From Acidimicrobiaceae bacterium (lineage in GTDB: Bacteria; Actinomycetota; Acidimicrobiia; Acidimicrobiales; RAAP-2), in contig PKXA01000133.1 in assembly GCA_003133325.1 (NCBI GenBank), positions 1 through 63,640 on the forward strand: 63,640 nucleotides of DNA, in the 5' to 3' direction. Of the stretch, positions 54,951 through 63,048 are shown one piece after another. A model generated the notes under the pieces. That model made no database searches and was not told the DNA's origin. It saw only the letters and a list, made by a program, of their open reading frames with translations. Each line of letters begins with the position of its first letter. The stretch's first letter is position 1. The position numbers were made by a program, and so were the translations under genes.

Positions 54951-55205
54951 TCATTTCCATCGGAAATGGACGAACACTCTTCCGAAGTTGTGCGAGTCCT
55001 TCTCCACCCGGTCATACAGCGCCTTGATCTCTTTTTGATCGAGGAACCGCAGCACCCGCTTCTTCAATTGACCGCTTCCCTTGCCTGGGATGATCTCGAC
55101 CAGCGGTGCCTTCTTCTCCACGGCCTCGTCGATGATGGATCGGAGGGCCCGATCGATATCTTCACCCCGGTTGTAGATGTCGTGTAGGTCCAGCTTCAGT
55201 TTCAC
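54951..55205 (-). CDS. small Smr-domain protein
   Basis: The 84-residue protein is almost only an Smr domain: L-D-L-H-D-I at the start and I-P-G-K-G-S-G-Q-L-K-K-R-V in the middle (the LDLH and HGKG-type motifs), F-V-H-F-R at the end. Smr domains bind or nick branched or stalled nucleic acids, such as ribosome-associated mRNA or DNA junctions. GTG 55205 has TAGACC 7 nt upstream, a near-leaderless promoter. The 212-bp gap to the peroxiredoxin holds no other gene. Confidence 0.85.
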   Translation of the reverse strand: MKLKLDLHDIYNRGEDIDRALRSIIDEAVEKKAPLVEIIPGKGSGQLKKRVLRFLDQKEIKALYDRVEKDSHNFGRVFVHFRWK

Positions 55206-55294
55206 CCCGTCCGGTCTACACGCCCGCGTGCCGATCGTGGCTCACCGGCAACGCCCCCTGCGGTGGACTGTGAGTGTGGCAGGGTGGTCGGGTT

Positions 55295-55960
55295 ATGCCA
55301 CGGCTGATTCCCCGAGACCGCATCGAGGTGTCCCCGGGTGCGGTCCACCTGCCGGGTTGGCTCGATCTCGAGGCCCAACGGAAACTCGTCATCAGTTGCA
55401 GGGAGTGGATCACCCAAGCCGGCGGGATGCATGCACCACGGATGCCCACCGGGGGAGTGATGTCGGTGGAAATGGCCTGTCTCGGCTGGCACTGGTTCCC
55501 CTACGGTTACAGCCTGACCGTGGATGACGGAGACGGAAGGAAGGTGGCGCCATTCCCGGACGAGCTGGGGGAGATCGGACGGCGGGCGGTTGCCGATGCC
55601 TACAGGGATCCTGACGCCGGAAGCGCCTACCGACCCGACGTTGCACTCATCAACTGGTATGACGCTGATGCTCGGATGGGGATGCACGCCGACCGGGACG
55701 AGCGGAGTGCGGAGCCGGTTGTCTCGCTCAGCCTGGGGGAGACGTGTGTATTCCGCTTTGGCAATACCTCCACCCGCAACCGGCCGTGGATCGACGTCGA
55801 GCTCGAGTCGGGTGATCTCTTCGTCTTCGGTGGCCGTTCTCGGCTCGCCTATCACGCGGTGCCAAAACTGCTGCACGGTACCGGGGACCCAGCCATCGGG
55901 ATCTCGGGTGGTCGTTACAACCTCACAATTCGTCAAACCGGGTTGGCGGTGCCTGGGTAA
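55295..55960 (+). CDS. AlkB family 2OG-Fe(II) dioxygenase (alkylated-DNA repair)
   Basis: The 221-residue protein has N-W-Y-D-A-D-A-R-M-G-M-H-A-D-R-D-E (Fe ligands His131 and Asp133), A-Y-H-A-V (His187) and G-R-Y-N-L-T-I-R-Q-T with the two arginines, as in AlkB. It removes alkyl groups such as 1-methyladenine and 3-methylcytosine by oxidative demethylation. It is divergent from the Smr gene. The frame to 57146 on the same strand beyond its stop is not part of the gene. Confidence 0.9.
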   Translation: MPRLIPRDRIEVSPGAVHLPGWLDLEAQRKLVISCREWITQAGGMHAPRMPTGGVMSVEMACLGWHWFPYGYSLTVDDGDGRKVAPFPDELGEIGRRAVADAYRDPDAGSAYRPDVALINWYDADARMGMHADRDERSAEPVVSLSLGETCVFRFGNTSTRNRPWIDVELESGDLFVFGGRSRLAYHAVPKLLHGTGDPAIGISGGRYNLTIRQTGLAVPG

Positions 55961-56072
55961 CCGTGCGTGGATTCAATGTGGTCACACCGACGCCGGTGCC
56001 GGGTCGAGACGAGGCGCGGAACCGGGCAGGCCTGCCGCATTGACCACGCCTTTGATGAGTTCGTGGTGGATC

Positions 56073-56753
56073 TCATCCCACCCGAGCGTGCTCGGGGGCC
56101 GTCGTCGGGTCAGTCTGTACGATCAGGCGGCAACCGGCCCGACGCGCGTCCTTGACCACCAGTCGCTCCACTGCCAGACCCCCGATACCCTCGGCCAGCC
56201 CCTCGGCCAGTCCGAGGTGCAGTTGGCAGACGGTGGTCGGGTCGGAGCCGGCGACATCAGCGAACGGGCAGCGCTCGAGTACGAAGTCGACCCGGCGGCC
56301 TCGCTCGACCCGGTTCGGGCGAAAGCCTCGACGGGCCATCTCCCCTTCGAGGAGATCGAGCTGATCATCGGTGCCGGCCAACTCCGCCCCACGCCGAAGC
56401 CCATCCTGGCGGCCCACCTCGCGGGGCTCCTGCTTCTGGCGGACAGCTTCGCTCAAGAGGCTTGCCAACCAGGCGTAGGCGCCCGGGGTGCCCCATCGGC
56501 CTGCCGCTTCAGGGTGCAGGCGATACAGCAATCGAGGGCGGCCGGGACGGTGGCGGGCCTCGACATCTTCAATCACCAAATGGGTCTCTTTCAGCACAGC
56601 CAGATGTTGGCGGACAGCGTTGTGATTGAGCTGCACGTGCTCGGTGAGTTCGGCTACCCCTACCGGTTCTGGTGCGTCCACGATGTAGCGGAACAGGCGA
56701 TGGCGCGTCGGATCGCCGAGAGCCCGAGCCTCGCGCTGAACCTCGTCATCCAT
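56073..56753 (-). CDS. second SufR-like winged-helix regulator
   Basis: The 226-residue protein has a winged-helix domain (A-L-G-D-P-T-R-H-R-L-F, then L-N-H-N-A-V-R-Q-H-L-A-V-L-K) and a C-terminal half with E-R-C-P-F-A-D-V, T-T-V-C-Q-L and A-G-C-R-L. The N-C-P-F-like start and the first two cysteine spacings resemble the first SufR-like gene, but only three cysteines are present. It may sense an Fe-S cluster or redox state. GGGGGAGG precedes the ATG, and an inverted repeat lies upstream. Confidence 0.78.
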   Translation of the reverse strand: MDDEVQREARALGDPTRHRLFRYIVDAPEPVGVAELTEHVQLNHNAVRQHLAVLKETHLVIEDVEARHRPGRPRLLYRLHPEAAGRWGTPGAYAWLASLLSEAVRQKQEPREVGRQDGLRRGAELAGTDDQLDLLEGEMARRGFRPNRVERGRRVDFVLERCPFADVAGSDPTTVCQLHLGLAEGLAEGIGGLAVERLVVKDARRAGCRLIVQTDPTTAPEHARVG

Positions 56754-56774
56754 GGCCAGATACCTCCCCCAATT

Positions 56775-56800
56775 GTTATTCTAGGCTATACCGGAATAAC
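56775..56800. promoter_or_regulatory. 7+7 bp palindrome upstream of the second SufR-like gene
   Basis: GTTATTC (56775-56781) and GAATAAC (56794-56800) are perfect reverse complements with a 12-base spacer in a short AT-rich patch. On the minus strand TAGAAT overlaps it as the -10 of the regulator gene, so it is a good candidate autoregulatory operator. Confidence 0.6.
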
Positions 56801-57203
56801 GCGAGCCGGGCGCTCTCGCCGCTCGGCACCACACACGGCGTCGGCTCCGGACCTCAACCTGCCGGCCGCGTTCAAGCTCTCATTGTTTGAACTGGCTTCC
56901 CGATCTGGATTTGTCCGCATGGCCCGTGTTGTGAAGGGCGATAACGGGGCTCTGATTGCATGGGAAGGACAGAGCAAAGACACCGATGTGTTCCAAAGCA
57001 TCGTCCAAGCCGCAGCCAATCATTTGGGGATCTTCACCCGCAGTCTCGCCGTTCAAAGCGAGGCTGGTTCAACTGTTGGGAGCGCAACACTTTGTCCAAC
57101 TACCCGCCACCCCTGGTGCAACCCCCGTTCGGCGGGGTTGTCATGAGTCGCTCGAGTGGTTGACAGCCACTGCTCGTGGTCAGTTGTGTCTGCCATGGTC
57201 AGA
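56801..57203. other. gene-free stretch between a regulator and the tRNA-Arg gene
   Basis: 403 bases. A weak plus-strand frame (56920-57146) starting M-A-R-V-V-K-G-D-N-G-A has mixed third-position GC and no recognised family. It might be a remnant. Nothing else is seen before the tRNA 3' end. Confidence 0.4.
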
Positions 57204-57278
57204 TGGTGCCCCCGGCAGGAATTGAACCTGCGCACATGGCTTCGGAGGCCAATGCTCTATCCGCTGAGCTACGAGGGC
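57204..57278 (-). tRNA. tRNA-Arg (anticodon CCG, CCA encoded)
   Basis: The minus strand folds as a normal cloverleaf: acceptor GCCCTCG pairs with CGGGGGC, D-stem GCTC/GAGC, anticodon loop C-T-C-C-G-A-A with anticodon CCG, and T-stem GCAGG/CCTGC around T-T-C-A-A-T-T. Discriminator A is followed by an encoded CCA. The tRNA reads codon CGG, a common arginine codon in high-GC genomes. One position-27/43 pair is mismatched. Confidence 0.92.
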
Positions 57279-57289
57279 AACGGGCGGGG

Positions 57290-57317
57290 CTGGTACCAGG
57301 CCGGATGGCCCATGCAA
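57290..57317 (-). promoter_or_regulatory. promoter of the tRNA-Arg gene
   Basis: Minus-strand TTGCAT (57317-57312), 16 bases, TACCAG (57295-57290). It puts the start about 5 nt before the mature 5' end. Confidence 0.5.
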
Positions 57318-57411
57318 CCGCACCACCGAACCACCAACTGTAGTCGGCTGTCGCAGTTCGCACCCCGAAGTCTCCGGTCCTTGTCTTCCAAGGACGTATC
57401 CTCCCTACAAC

Positions 57412-59052
57412 ATGCCCATTCGTGACCAGCTCGCCGCATCCATCAGCCGCGCCCTTGCCAAGGTGGCCGCCGACGCCGGCTTGGACGTTGCCGTCGATCC
57501 CAGCGACGTCTTTCTGGAACGACCTGCCCGGCGCGAGCACGGGGATTGGTCCACCAACGTCGTCTTGGTGAAGGCCAAGCAGGCGGGGGGCAATCCTCGA
57601 AAACTGGCCGAGTCCCTGGTGGCGGAGCTCACCGCCAACCCTCCGCCCCACACCGTCGCCATCGAGATCGCCGGTCCGGGATTCATCAATTTTCGTCTCG
57701 ATAGCGGGTGGCTGCACGAGGCCCTTGTCGACGTGGTGCGGGAGGGCGAAGACGGCTACGCCTGCCCCGATGTCGGCCACGGCGAGCGGGTCCTGGTGGA
57801 GTTCGTTTCCGCCAACCCGACCGGGCCGATCCACGTGGGCAACGGGTGGTGGGCGAGTTACGGGGATGCATTGTCGCGGGTGCTGACCCGGGCCGGCTAC
57901 GAGGTGAGCCGCGAGTACTACGTCAACGACACCGGCGGGCAGATCCGCAAGCTGGGCGAGAGCCTTCTGGCCCGCCACCATGGAACCGCTATCCCCGAAG
58001 ACGGTTATCAGGGCGAGTACCTCACCGAGTTGGCTGCGGTCTACGACGGTCCCGACGATGTCACTGATTCCGGTCGGTGGGCGGCAGACCGCATCCTCGA
58101 CATGATCAAGGCCACCTTGACCTCGGTGGGCATCGTCTTTGACCAGTGGTACAGCCAGGCCTCCATCGAAGAGAGTGGCGCGGTGGACGAGACGATCGCA
58201 TTGCTGGCCGACAAGGGCCTGGTGTTTGAAGAGGATGGGGCCACCTGGTTCCGGACCACCGAGCTCGGGGACAACCGCGATCGAGTGCTGCGGAAGTCGA
58301 ACGGCGACGCCACCTATCTGGCCGGCGACATCGCCTATCACCGCGACAAGTTCTTGATCCGGGGGTTCGACCGGGTCATCGACGTATTTGGTGCAGATCA
58401 TCACGGGCAGGTGGCCGGCCTCATGGCCGGGGTCGAAGCCCTCGGAGTGCCCAAGGGGCGCCTCGAGGTGAAGCTCGGGCAGATGGTGTCGCTGGTGGAC
58501 GGGGACGAGGCGGTCAAGATGGGCAAGCGGGCGGGGACCGCTATCTCCCTCGACTCCCTGGTAGCCGACATCGGTGCGGACGCCACACGGATATTGAGCC
58601 TGATGACCACTCTCGATCAGGCCACCACCTTCGACCTGGCCGCCGCCCGCGAGCAATCGATGGAGAACCCGGTGTTCTACGTGCAGATGGCCAATGCCCG
58701 GATCGGAGGTGTCGCCCGGAAGGCGGCCGAGCGGGGGGTGGAGCGGGTTCCTCTCGGTGACGCCGACCTCTCTCTCCTCACCCACCAACGGGAGCTCGAG
58801 CTCATCCGGTGCCTGGAAGAGCTTCCCGAAGTGGTGGCCTTCGCCGCCACCGAAAGGGCGCCGACCAAGGTGACGACCTGGGTCCGTCGTCTCGCCGGAT
58901 GTTTTCACGGCTTCTACCACGACTGCCCGATTTTGGCCGGGGATGTGGATCCATCGGTGACCCAGGCCCGCCTGTGGTTGGTGGAAGGTACCCGGGTCGG
59001 GTTGGCTATCGGGCTGGGCCTGCTCGGGGTGTCCGCACCGGAGGTGATGTAG
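57412..59052 (+). CDS. argS: arginyl-tRNA synthetase
   Basis: The 546-residue class I synthetase has N-P-T-G-P-I-H-V-G-N (HIGH motif), D-D-A-T-like S-N-G-D-A-T-Y-L, and V-K-M-G-K-R-A-G-T in place of KMSKS. The C-terminal DALR domain (Q-M-A-N-A-R) binds tRNA. It attaches arginine to tRNA-Arg. The tRNA-Arg(CCG) gene lies 133 bp away on the opposite strand. A TATCCT box lies 9 nt before ATG 57412. lysA follows 2 bp after the stop. Confidence 0.95.
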   Translation: MPIRDQLAASISRALAKVAADAGLDVAVDPSDVFLERPARREHGDWSTNVVLVKAKQAGGNPRKLAESLVAELTANPPPHTVAIEIAGPGFINFRLDSGWLHEALVDVVREGEDGYACPDVGHGERVLVEFVSANPTGPIHVGNGWWASYGDALSRVLTRAGYEVSREYYVNDTGGQIRKLGESLLARHHGTAIPEDGYQGEYLTELAAVYDGPDDVTDSGRWAADRILDMIKATLTSVGIVFDQWYSQASIEESGAVDETIALLADKGLVFEEDGATWFRTTELGDNRDRVLRKSNGDATYLAGDIAYHRDKFLIRGFDRVIDVFGADHHGQVAGLMAGVEALGVPKGRLEVKLGQMVSLVDGDEAVKMGKRAGTAISLDSLVADIGADATRILSLMTTLDQATTFDLAAAREQSMENPVFYVQMANARIGGVARKAAERGVERVPLGDADLSLLTHQRELELIRCLEELPEVVAFAATERAPTKVTTWVRRLAGCFHGFYHDCPILAGDVDPSVTQARLWLVEGTRVGLAIGLGLLGVSAPEVM

Positions 59053-59054
59053 CC

Positions 59055-60374
59055 ATGGGCCCCTCTGACCCCGTTTCCCGCAGTCTGCTCTCGAGTACCG
59101 CAGCTGTCGATGGTGATGGCCGGCTGAGTATCGGCGGGGTCGACCTGGTGGAGCTGGCCGAAGAGCACGGAACGCCGCTGTACGTCTATGACGAGGAACA
59201 TCTTCGGATTCACTGTCGTGAAGCGGTGGAGGCATGGGGTGACGGCGTGGCGTACGCCACCAAGGCGTTCCTCTGTGTCGCCATGGCCCGCCTGGCGTTC
59301 GAAGAGGGAATGTGCCTCGACGTCTCCACCGGCGGCGAGCTCTACGTGGCCCTGACGGCCGGAGTCCCGGCTCATCGGTTGGTACTCCACGGCAATAACA
59401 AGTCGGATGCCGAACTCGCCAGCGCCCTGGCTGTCGGTATCGGGCGGATCGTGGTGGATTCCTTTGATGAGATCGATCGGATCGAGAGGCTGGTGACTGA
59501 AGGGTCTGGCCCAGGAGTCGAGGACTCCGGTCCGGTCCGACCGAAAGTGCTCGCCCGTATCACCCCCGGGGTCGAGGTCCATACCCACGAATTCGTCCGA
59601 ACCGGCCAGGATGACTCCAAGTTCGGCTTCGGGCTGGCGTCGGGAGCGGCGGACCAAGCCGTGGAGCGCTTGCAAGCTCTCCACGATGCGGGAATCGTCG
59701 AGTTTGTCGGCATCCACGCCCATCTCGGCAGCCAGGTATTCGCCCTTGCCCCGTTCGTCCGGGCCGTCGAAGTATTGGCTGATTTCTTTGCCACCCTCCA
59801 GCTTCCGGAGCTGGTGGTCGGTGGAGGCCTGGGTGTCGCCTATGTCAACGGCGAAGAGGCGCCGCCCATGGCACAGTGGGCCTCACGGGTACGGGCCGCA
59901 TGTCTGCATGCCGGGATCCCCGAATCGGTGAGGGTCTCGGCCGAGCCCGGACGCTCCATCGTGGCTTCCGCCGGTATCACGCTCTACCGGGTCGGCACGG
60001 TCAAGAACGTCCCGGGATACCGTACCTACGTGTCGGTGGACGGCGGGATGAGCGACAATCCTCGCCCGGTCCTCTATGGGAGCGGGTACGAGGCATTTCT
60101 CCCTCGTTCGGTGGGCGCCGAGAGGCCCATGCCGATCCGCCTGGTAGGTAAGCACTGCGAGACCGGCGATATGGTGGTTGCAGAGGGGTTCGTGCCGGAC
60201 GACCTCAGGGTGGGTGACATCGTGGCCACCCCCGTGACCGGTGCCTACGGGTACTCGATGGCCTCCAACTACAACAAGGTAACGAGGCCGGCGGTGATCT
60301 TCGTTTCGGGGGGCGTGGCTCGCACAGTTGTCCGTCGCGAGACGTTCGACGACCTGGTCCGGCTCGACCTCTGA
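59055..60374 (+). CDS. lysA: diaminopimelate decarboxylase
   Basis: The 439-residue fold-III PLP enzyme has Y-A-T-K-A-F-L-C (PLP lysine), H-G-N-N-K-S, G-I-H-A-H-L-G-S-Q, E-P-G-R-S-I-V and D-G-G-M-S-D-N-P-R-P. It decarboxylates meso-diaminopimelate to L-lysine. A segment at about residue 155 (P-G-V-E-D-S-G-P-V-R) is a small insertion. It is in the argS-lysA-hom run; ATG 59055 follows argS by 2 bp. Confidence 0.95.
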   Translation: MGPSDPVSRSLLSSTAAVDGDGRLSIGGVDLVELAEEHGTPLYVYDEEHLRIHCREAVEAWGDGVAYATKAFLCVAMARLAFEEGMCLDVSTGGELYVALTAGVPAHRLVLHGNNKSDAELASALAVGIGRIVVDSFDEIDRIERLVTEGSGPGVEDSGPVRPKVLARITPGVEVHTHEFVRTGQDDSKFGFGLASGAADQAVERLQALHDAGIVEFVGIHAHLGSQVFALAPFVRAVEVLADFFATLQLPELVVGGGLGVAYVNGEEAPPMAQWASRVRAACLHAGIPESVRVSAEPGRSIVASAGITLYRVGTVKNVPGYRTYVSVDGGMSDNPRPVLYGSGYEAFLPRSVGAERPMPIRLVGKHCETGDMVVAEGFVPDDLRVGDIVATPVTGAYGYSMASNYNKVTRPAVIFVSGGVARTVVRRETFDDLVRLDL

Positions 60375-60401
60375 CCGGCAATCTGTCCCCGGGCCAGGCG
60401 G

Positions 60402-60407
60402 TAGCGT
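60402..60407 (+). promoter_or_regulatory. -10 box of a probable leaderless promoter (hom)
   Basis: TAGCGT, 6 nt before ATG 60414. Confidence 0.5.
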
Positions 60408-60413
60408 GACCGG

Positions 60414-61727
60414 ATGACCTCGGCCCGCCCGTCAGCACCAGTGGTGCGCATTGCCATTCTGGGCAGTGGCGCAGTCGGGGCCGCCCTGATAGCGCTCTTG
60501 CGTTCCCGCTCCGACGATCTGGCCGTGCAGAGTGGTGCCCGCCTCGAGATCGCCGGCATTGCGGTGGCCGACCTCTCGCGGGCTCGGCCGGACCATGTTC
60601 CCGGCGACCTGCTCACCGACGACGCCGCGTCGTTGGTCGCCGACCCGTCGATCGATGTCGTCGTGGAGTTGATAGGCGGGATGGAGCCCGCCGGCAGCCT
60701 GATCCGCTCGGCCCTGGAATCGGGAAAACCCGTGGTGACCGCCAACAAGGCGCTGCTGGCATCGGCCGAAGGCATTGCCCTACGCAACCTCGCCCATGAG
60801 CGCGGGGTCGACCTCCTCTACGAGGCGGCGGTCGCCGGGGCAATCCCTCTTGTGCGGGTGTTGCGCGAGTCGTTGACCGGGGAGCGGATCCAGCGAGTGA
60901 TGGGGATCGTCAACGGGACCACTAACTTCATCCTGACCAAAATGACTGACAACGGAACCGAGTACGCCGACGTCCTGGCGGAAGCCCAGGATCTGGGTCT
61001 GGCCGAACGTGATCCCACCGCCGACGTGGAGGGCCACGATGCCGCGGCCAAGACCGCCATTTTGGCCGGCGTCGCCCTGGGGTTTGACGTGGTGACCGCC
61101 GACGTGTCGTGTGAAGGGATCACCGGCATCGGGTCGATGGATATCGAGTTCGCGGATCGATTCGGCTACGTCGTCAAACTGCTGGCCGTGGTGGAACGGA
61201 TCGGGGAGGACGAGATCTCGGCGCGGGTTCATCCGGCCATGGTCCCCAAGTCCCACCCGATGGCCGGGGTACGCGACGCCTTCAACGCTGTATTCATCGA
61301 AGGGGAGTCGGCCGGGGAGCTGATGCTCTACGGCCAAGGAGCCGGTGGCTTGCCCACCGCCAGCGCCGTGGTCGGGGATCTGATCGACGCCACCCGCAAC
61401 TTGTTGGGTAAGACCACCGCCCCGGTACCGGAGCGGCGGCCCGGGCGCCTTCACCCGGTGGCCGACCTTCATTCGGCCTATTACCTGACTATCGACGTGG
61501 AAGATCGTCCGGGCGTGCTGGGCATCGTCTGCACGGTGTTCGGGGACCACAACGTCTCCATCCGATCCATGGAGCAGGAGGATCTCGTTGACGTGGCCCG
61601 GCTGATCTTTCTGACCCATGCATCCCGGGAGGGTGACATGAACAAGACGATCGCGGCTCTGAGTACCATCGACGCGGTGAAGCGGGTGGGGAGCGCCATG
61701 AGAGTCTTCGGAGAAGACGAAGGATGA
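60414..61727 (+). CDS. hom: homoserine dehydrogenase
   Basis: The 437-residue protein has [11 protein letters not shown] at the NAD(P) site, [18 protein letters not shown], and a C-terminal ACT domain ([15 protein letters not shown]), the regulatory region for threonine feedback. It reduces aspartate semialdehyde to homoserine. ATG 60414 has a leaderless box but is only 39 bp after lysA. Its stop overlaps thrC (ATGA). Confidence 0.95.
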   Translation: MTSARPSAPVVRIAILGSGAVGAALIALLRSRSDDLAVQSGARLEIAGIAVADLSRARPDHVPGDLLTDDAASLVADPSIDVVVELIGGMEPAGSLIRSALESGKPVVTANKALLASAEGIALRNLAHERGVDLLYEAAVAGAIPLVRVLRESLTGERIQRVMGIVNGTTNFILTKMTDNGTEYADVLAEAQDLGLAERDPTADVEGHDAAAKTAILAGVALGFDVVTADVSCEGITGIGSMDIEFADRFGYVVKLLAVVERIGEDEISARVHPAMVPKSHPMAGVRDAFNAVFIEGESAGELMLYGQGAGGLPTASAVVGDLIDATRNLLGKTTAPVPERRPGRLHPVADLHSAYYLTIDVEDRPGVLGIVCTVFGDHNVSIRSMEQEDLVDVARLIFLTHASREGDMNKTIAALSTIDAVKRVGSAMRVFGEDEG

Positions 61728-62791
61728 GCGACCGACCTGCCGCGGCCTGGCGGGGAGTGATCGAGGAGTACCGCGAATTCCTTCCCGTATCCGAGGCCAC
61801 CCCCGTGGTCACGTTGCTCGAAGGCGGCACTCCTCTGCTTCCGGCACCCAGACTGTCGGCCCGGGTGGGAGCGAGGGTGTTCTTGAAAGTCGAAGGGTCC
61901 AATCCCACCGGCTCGTTCAAGGACCGGGGGATGACTGTCGCTATTTCCAAAGCGGCGGAAGAGGGCGCCAAAGCAGTCGTCTGTGCTTCGACCGGCAATA
62001 CGTCGGCATCAGCGGCTGCGTTCGCTGCCCGAGCCGGCCTGACCTGTGCGGTGCTCATCCCGGAAGGGCACATTGCCCTGGGGAAATTGGCTCAGGCGCT
62101 CATTCATGGCGCCCGGGTGCTGCAGGTCCGCGGCAATTTCGACCAGTCGTTGGCCATCGTCCGTGAGCTCGGAGAGCGGGCCCCGGTGACGGTGGTCAAT
62201 TCTGTCAACCCCTACCGGATCGAAGGACAGAAATCGGGGGCCTTCGAAATCGTGGACGAGCTCGGGGATGCTCCCGATGTCCACTGCATCCCAGTGGGGA
62301 ACGCCGGGAACATCACCGCGTACTGGAAGGGCTATCTCGAGTTCAGAGAAGCCGGGCGATCTACCCGGTTGCCGAGGATGTTGGGGTTTCAGGCGAAAGG
62401 CGCGGCGCCGATCGTCGAAGGGCACCCGATCGAGTTCCCCGAGACGGTGGCGACGGCCATTCGGATCGGCAACCCCGCCAGCTGGTACGGGGCGACATCG
62501 GCGGCGAGCGAATCCGGCGGCGGGATTGCCGCGGTGACCGACGAAGAGATTCTCGACGCGTACCGGTTCCTGGCCACCGAAGAGTCGGTGTTTTGCGAAC
62601 CGGCGTCCGCGGCATCAGTGGCCGGTCTGATCAAGACGGGACTCCCCGACGGCGTAGGCGCCGGTGGCACGGTGGTGTGCGTGTTGACCGGTCACGGCCT
62701 GAAGGATCCCGACATCGCGATCAGTCAGATCTCTGTGCCGACTGTGATCGACGCCGACCTGGGTGCCGTGCTTGCTGAGCTCTCGTTGTAG
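61724..62791 (+). CDS. thrC: threonine synthase
   Basis: The 355-residue fold-II PLP enzyme has [18 protein letters not shown] (PLP lysine), [10 protein letters not shown], and [11 protein letters not shown]. It converts O-phosphohomoserine to threonine. It overlaps hom by 4 bp. The usual next gene thrB (homoserine kinase) is absent; rho follows after 257 bp. Confidence 0.94.
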   Translation: MSDRPAAAWRGVIEEYREFLPVSEATPVVTLLEGGTPLLPAPRLSARVGARVFLKVEGSNPTGSFKDRGMTVAISKAAEEGAKAVVCASTGNTSASAAAFAARAGLTCAVLIPEGHIALGKLAQALIHGARVLQVRGNFDQSLAIVRELGERAPVTVVNSVNPYRIEGQKSGAFEIVDELGDAPDVHCIPVGNAGNITAYWKGYLEFREAGRSTRLPRMLGFQAKGAAPIVEGHPIEFPETVATAIRIGNPASWYGATSAASESGGGIAAVTDEEILDAYRFLATEESVFCEPASAASVAGLIKTGLPDGVGAGGTVVCVLTGHGLKDPDIAISQISVPTVIDADLGAVLAELSL

Positions 62792-62811
62792 AGGTTGCCA
62801 CTTGGAGGTTG

Positions 62812-62840
62812 TTGCTGTTCGGCGTTTGGGCGGGTAAGCT
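62812..62840 (+). promoter_or_regulatory. candidate promoter of rho
   Basis: TTGCTG (62812-62817), 17 bases, TAAGCT (62835-62840), giving a leader of about 200 nt before rho. Confidence 0.5.
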
Positions 62841-62949
62841 ATGTTCACCTTCGCTTCCAGATGTGCCTGTTCTGGCACTTGGGCGGGATCTCCTGAATCG
62901 CATCTCTGGGTGCGACCAGCCCGCATACGGCGTAGGTGGGGGTTGTAGA

Positions 62950-63019
62950 CGGGCGTGTCGCCCGGCGTACTCAACTCCCCGCCCCTGATTCCCTGGAAGA
63001 TGGTTTTGATCCATCTTCC
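62950..63019 (+). promoter_or_regulatory. hairpins in the rho leader
   Basis: CGGGCG and CGCCCG (62950-62964) form a 6-bp stem with a 3-base loop. GGAAGATGG (62995-63003) and CCATCTTCC (63011-63019) form a perfect 9-bp stem with a 7-base loop, 30 nt before the start codon. A weaker 5-bp hairpin lies at 62863-62878. rho is autoregulated in other bacteria, so this leader may take part in control. Confidence 0.6.
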
Positions 63020-63048
63020 CAACGAGGACATTCGAAACGAGGAGGCCG

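Noticed and set aside
56920-57146. Small plus-strand gene starting M-A-R-V-V-K
   Set aside because: Codon third positions are not GC-biased as in neighbours and there is no recognised domain or ribosome-binding site.
62841-62960. Upstream open reading frame in the rho leader starting at ATG 62841
   Set aside because: The ATG abuts the -10 box, so it would not be in the transcript at a usable place.
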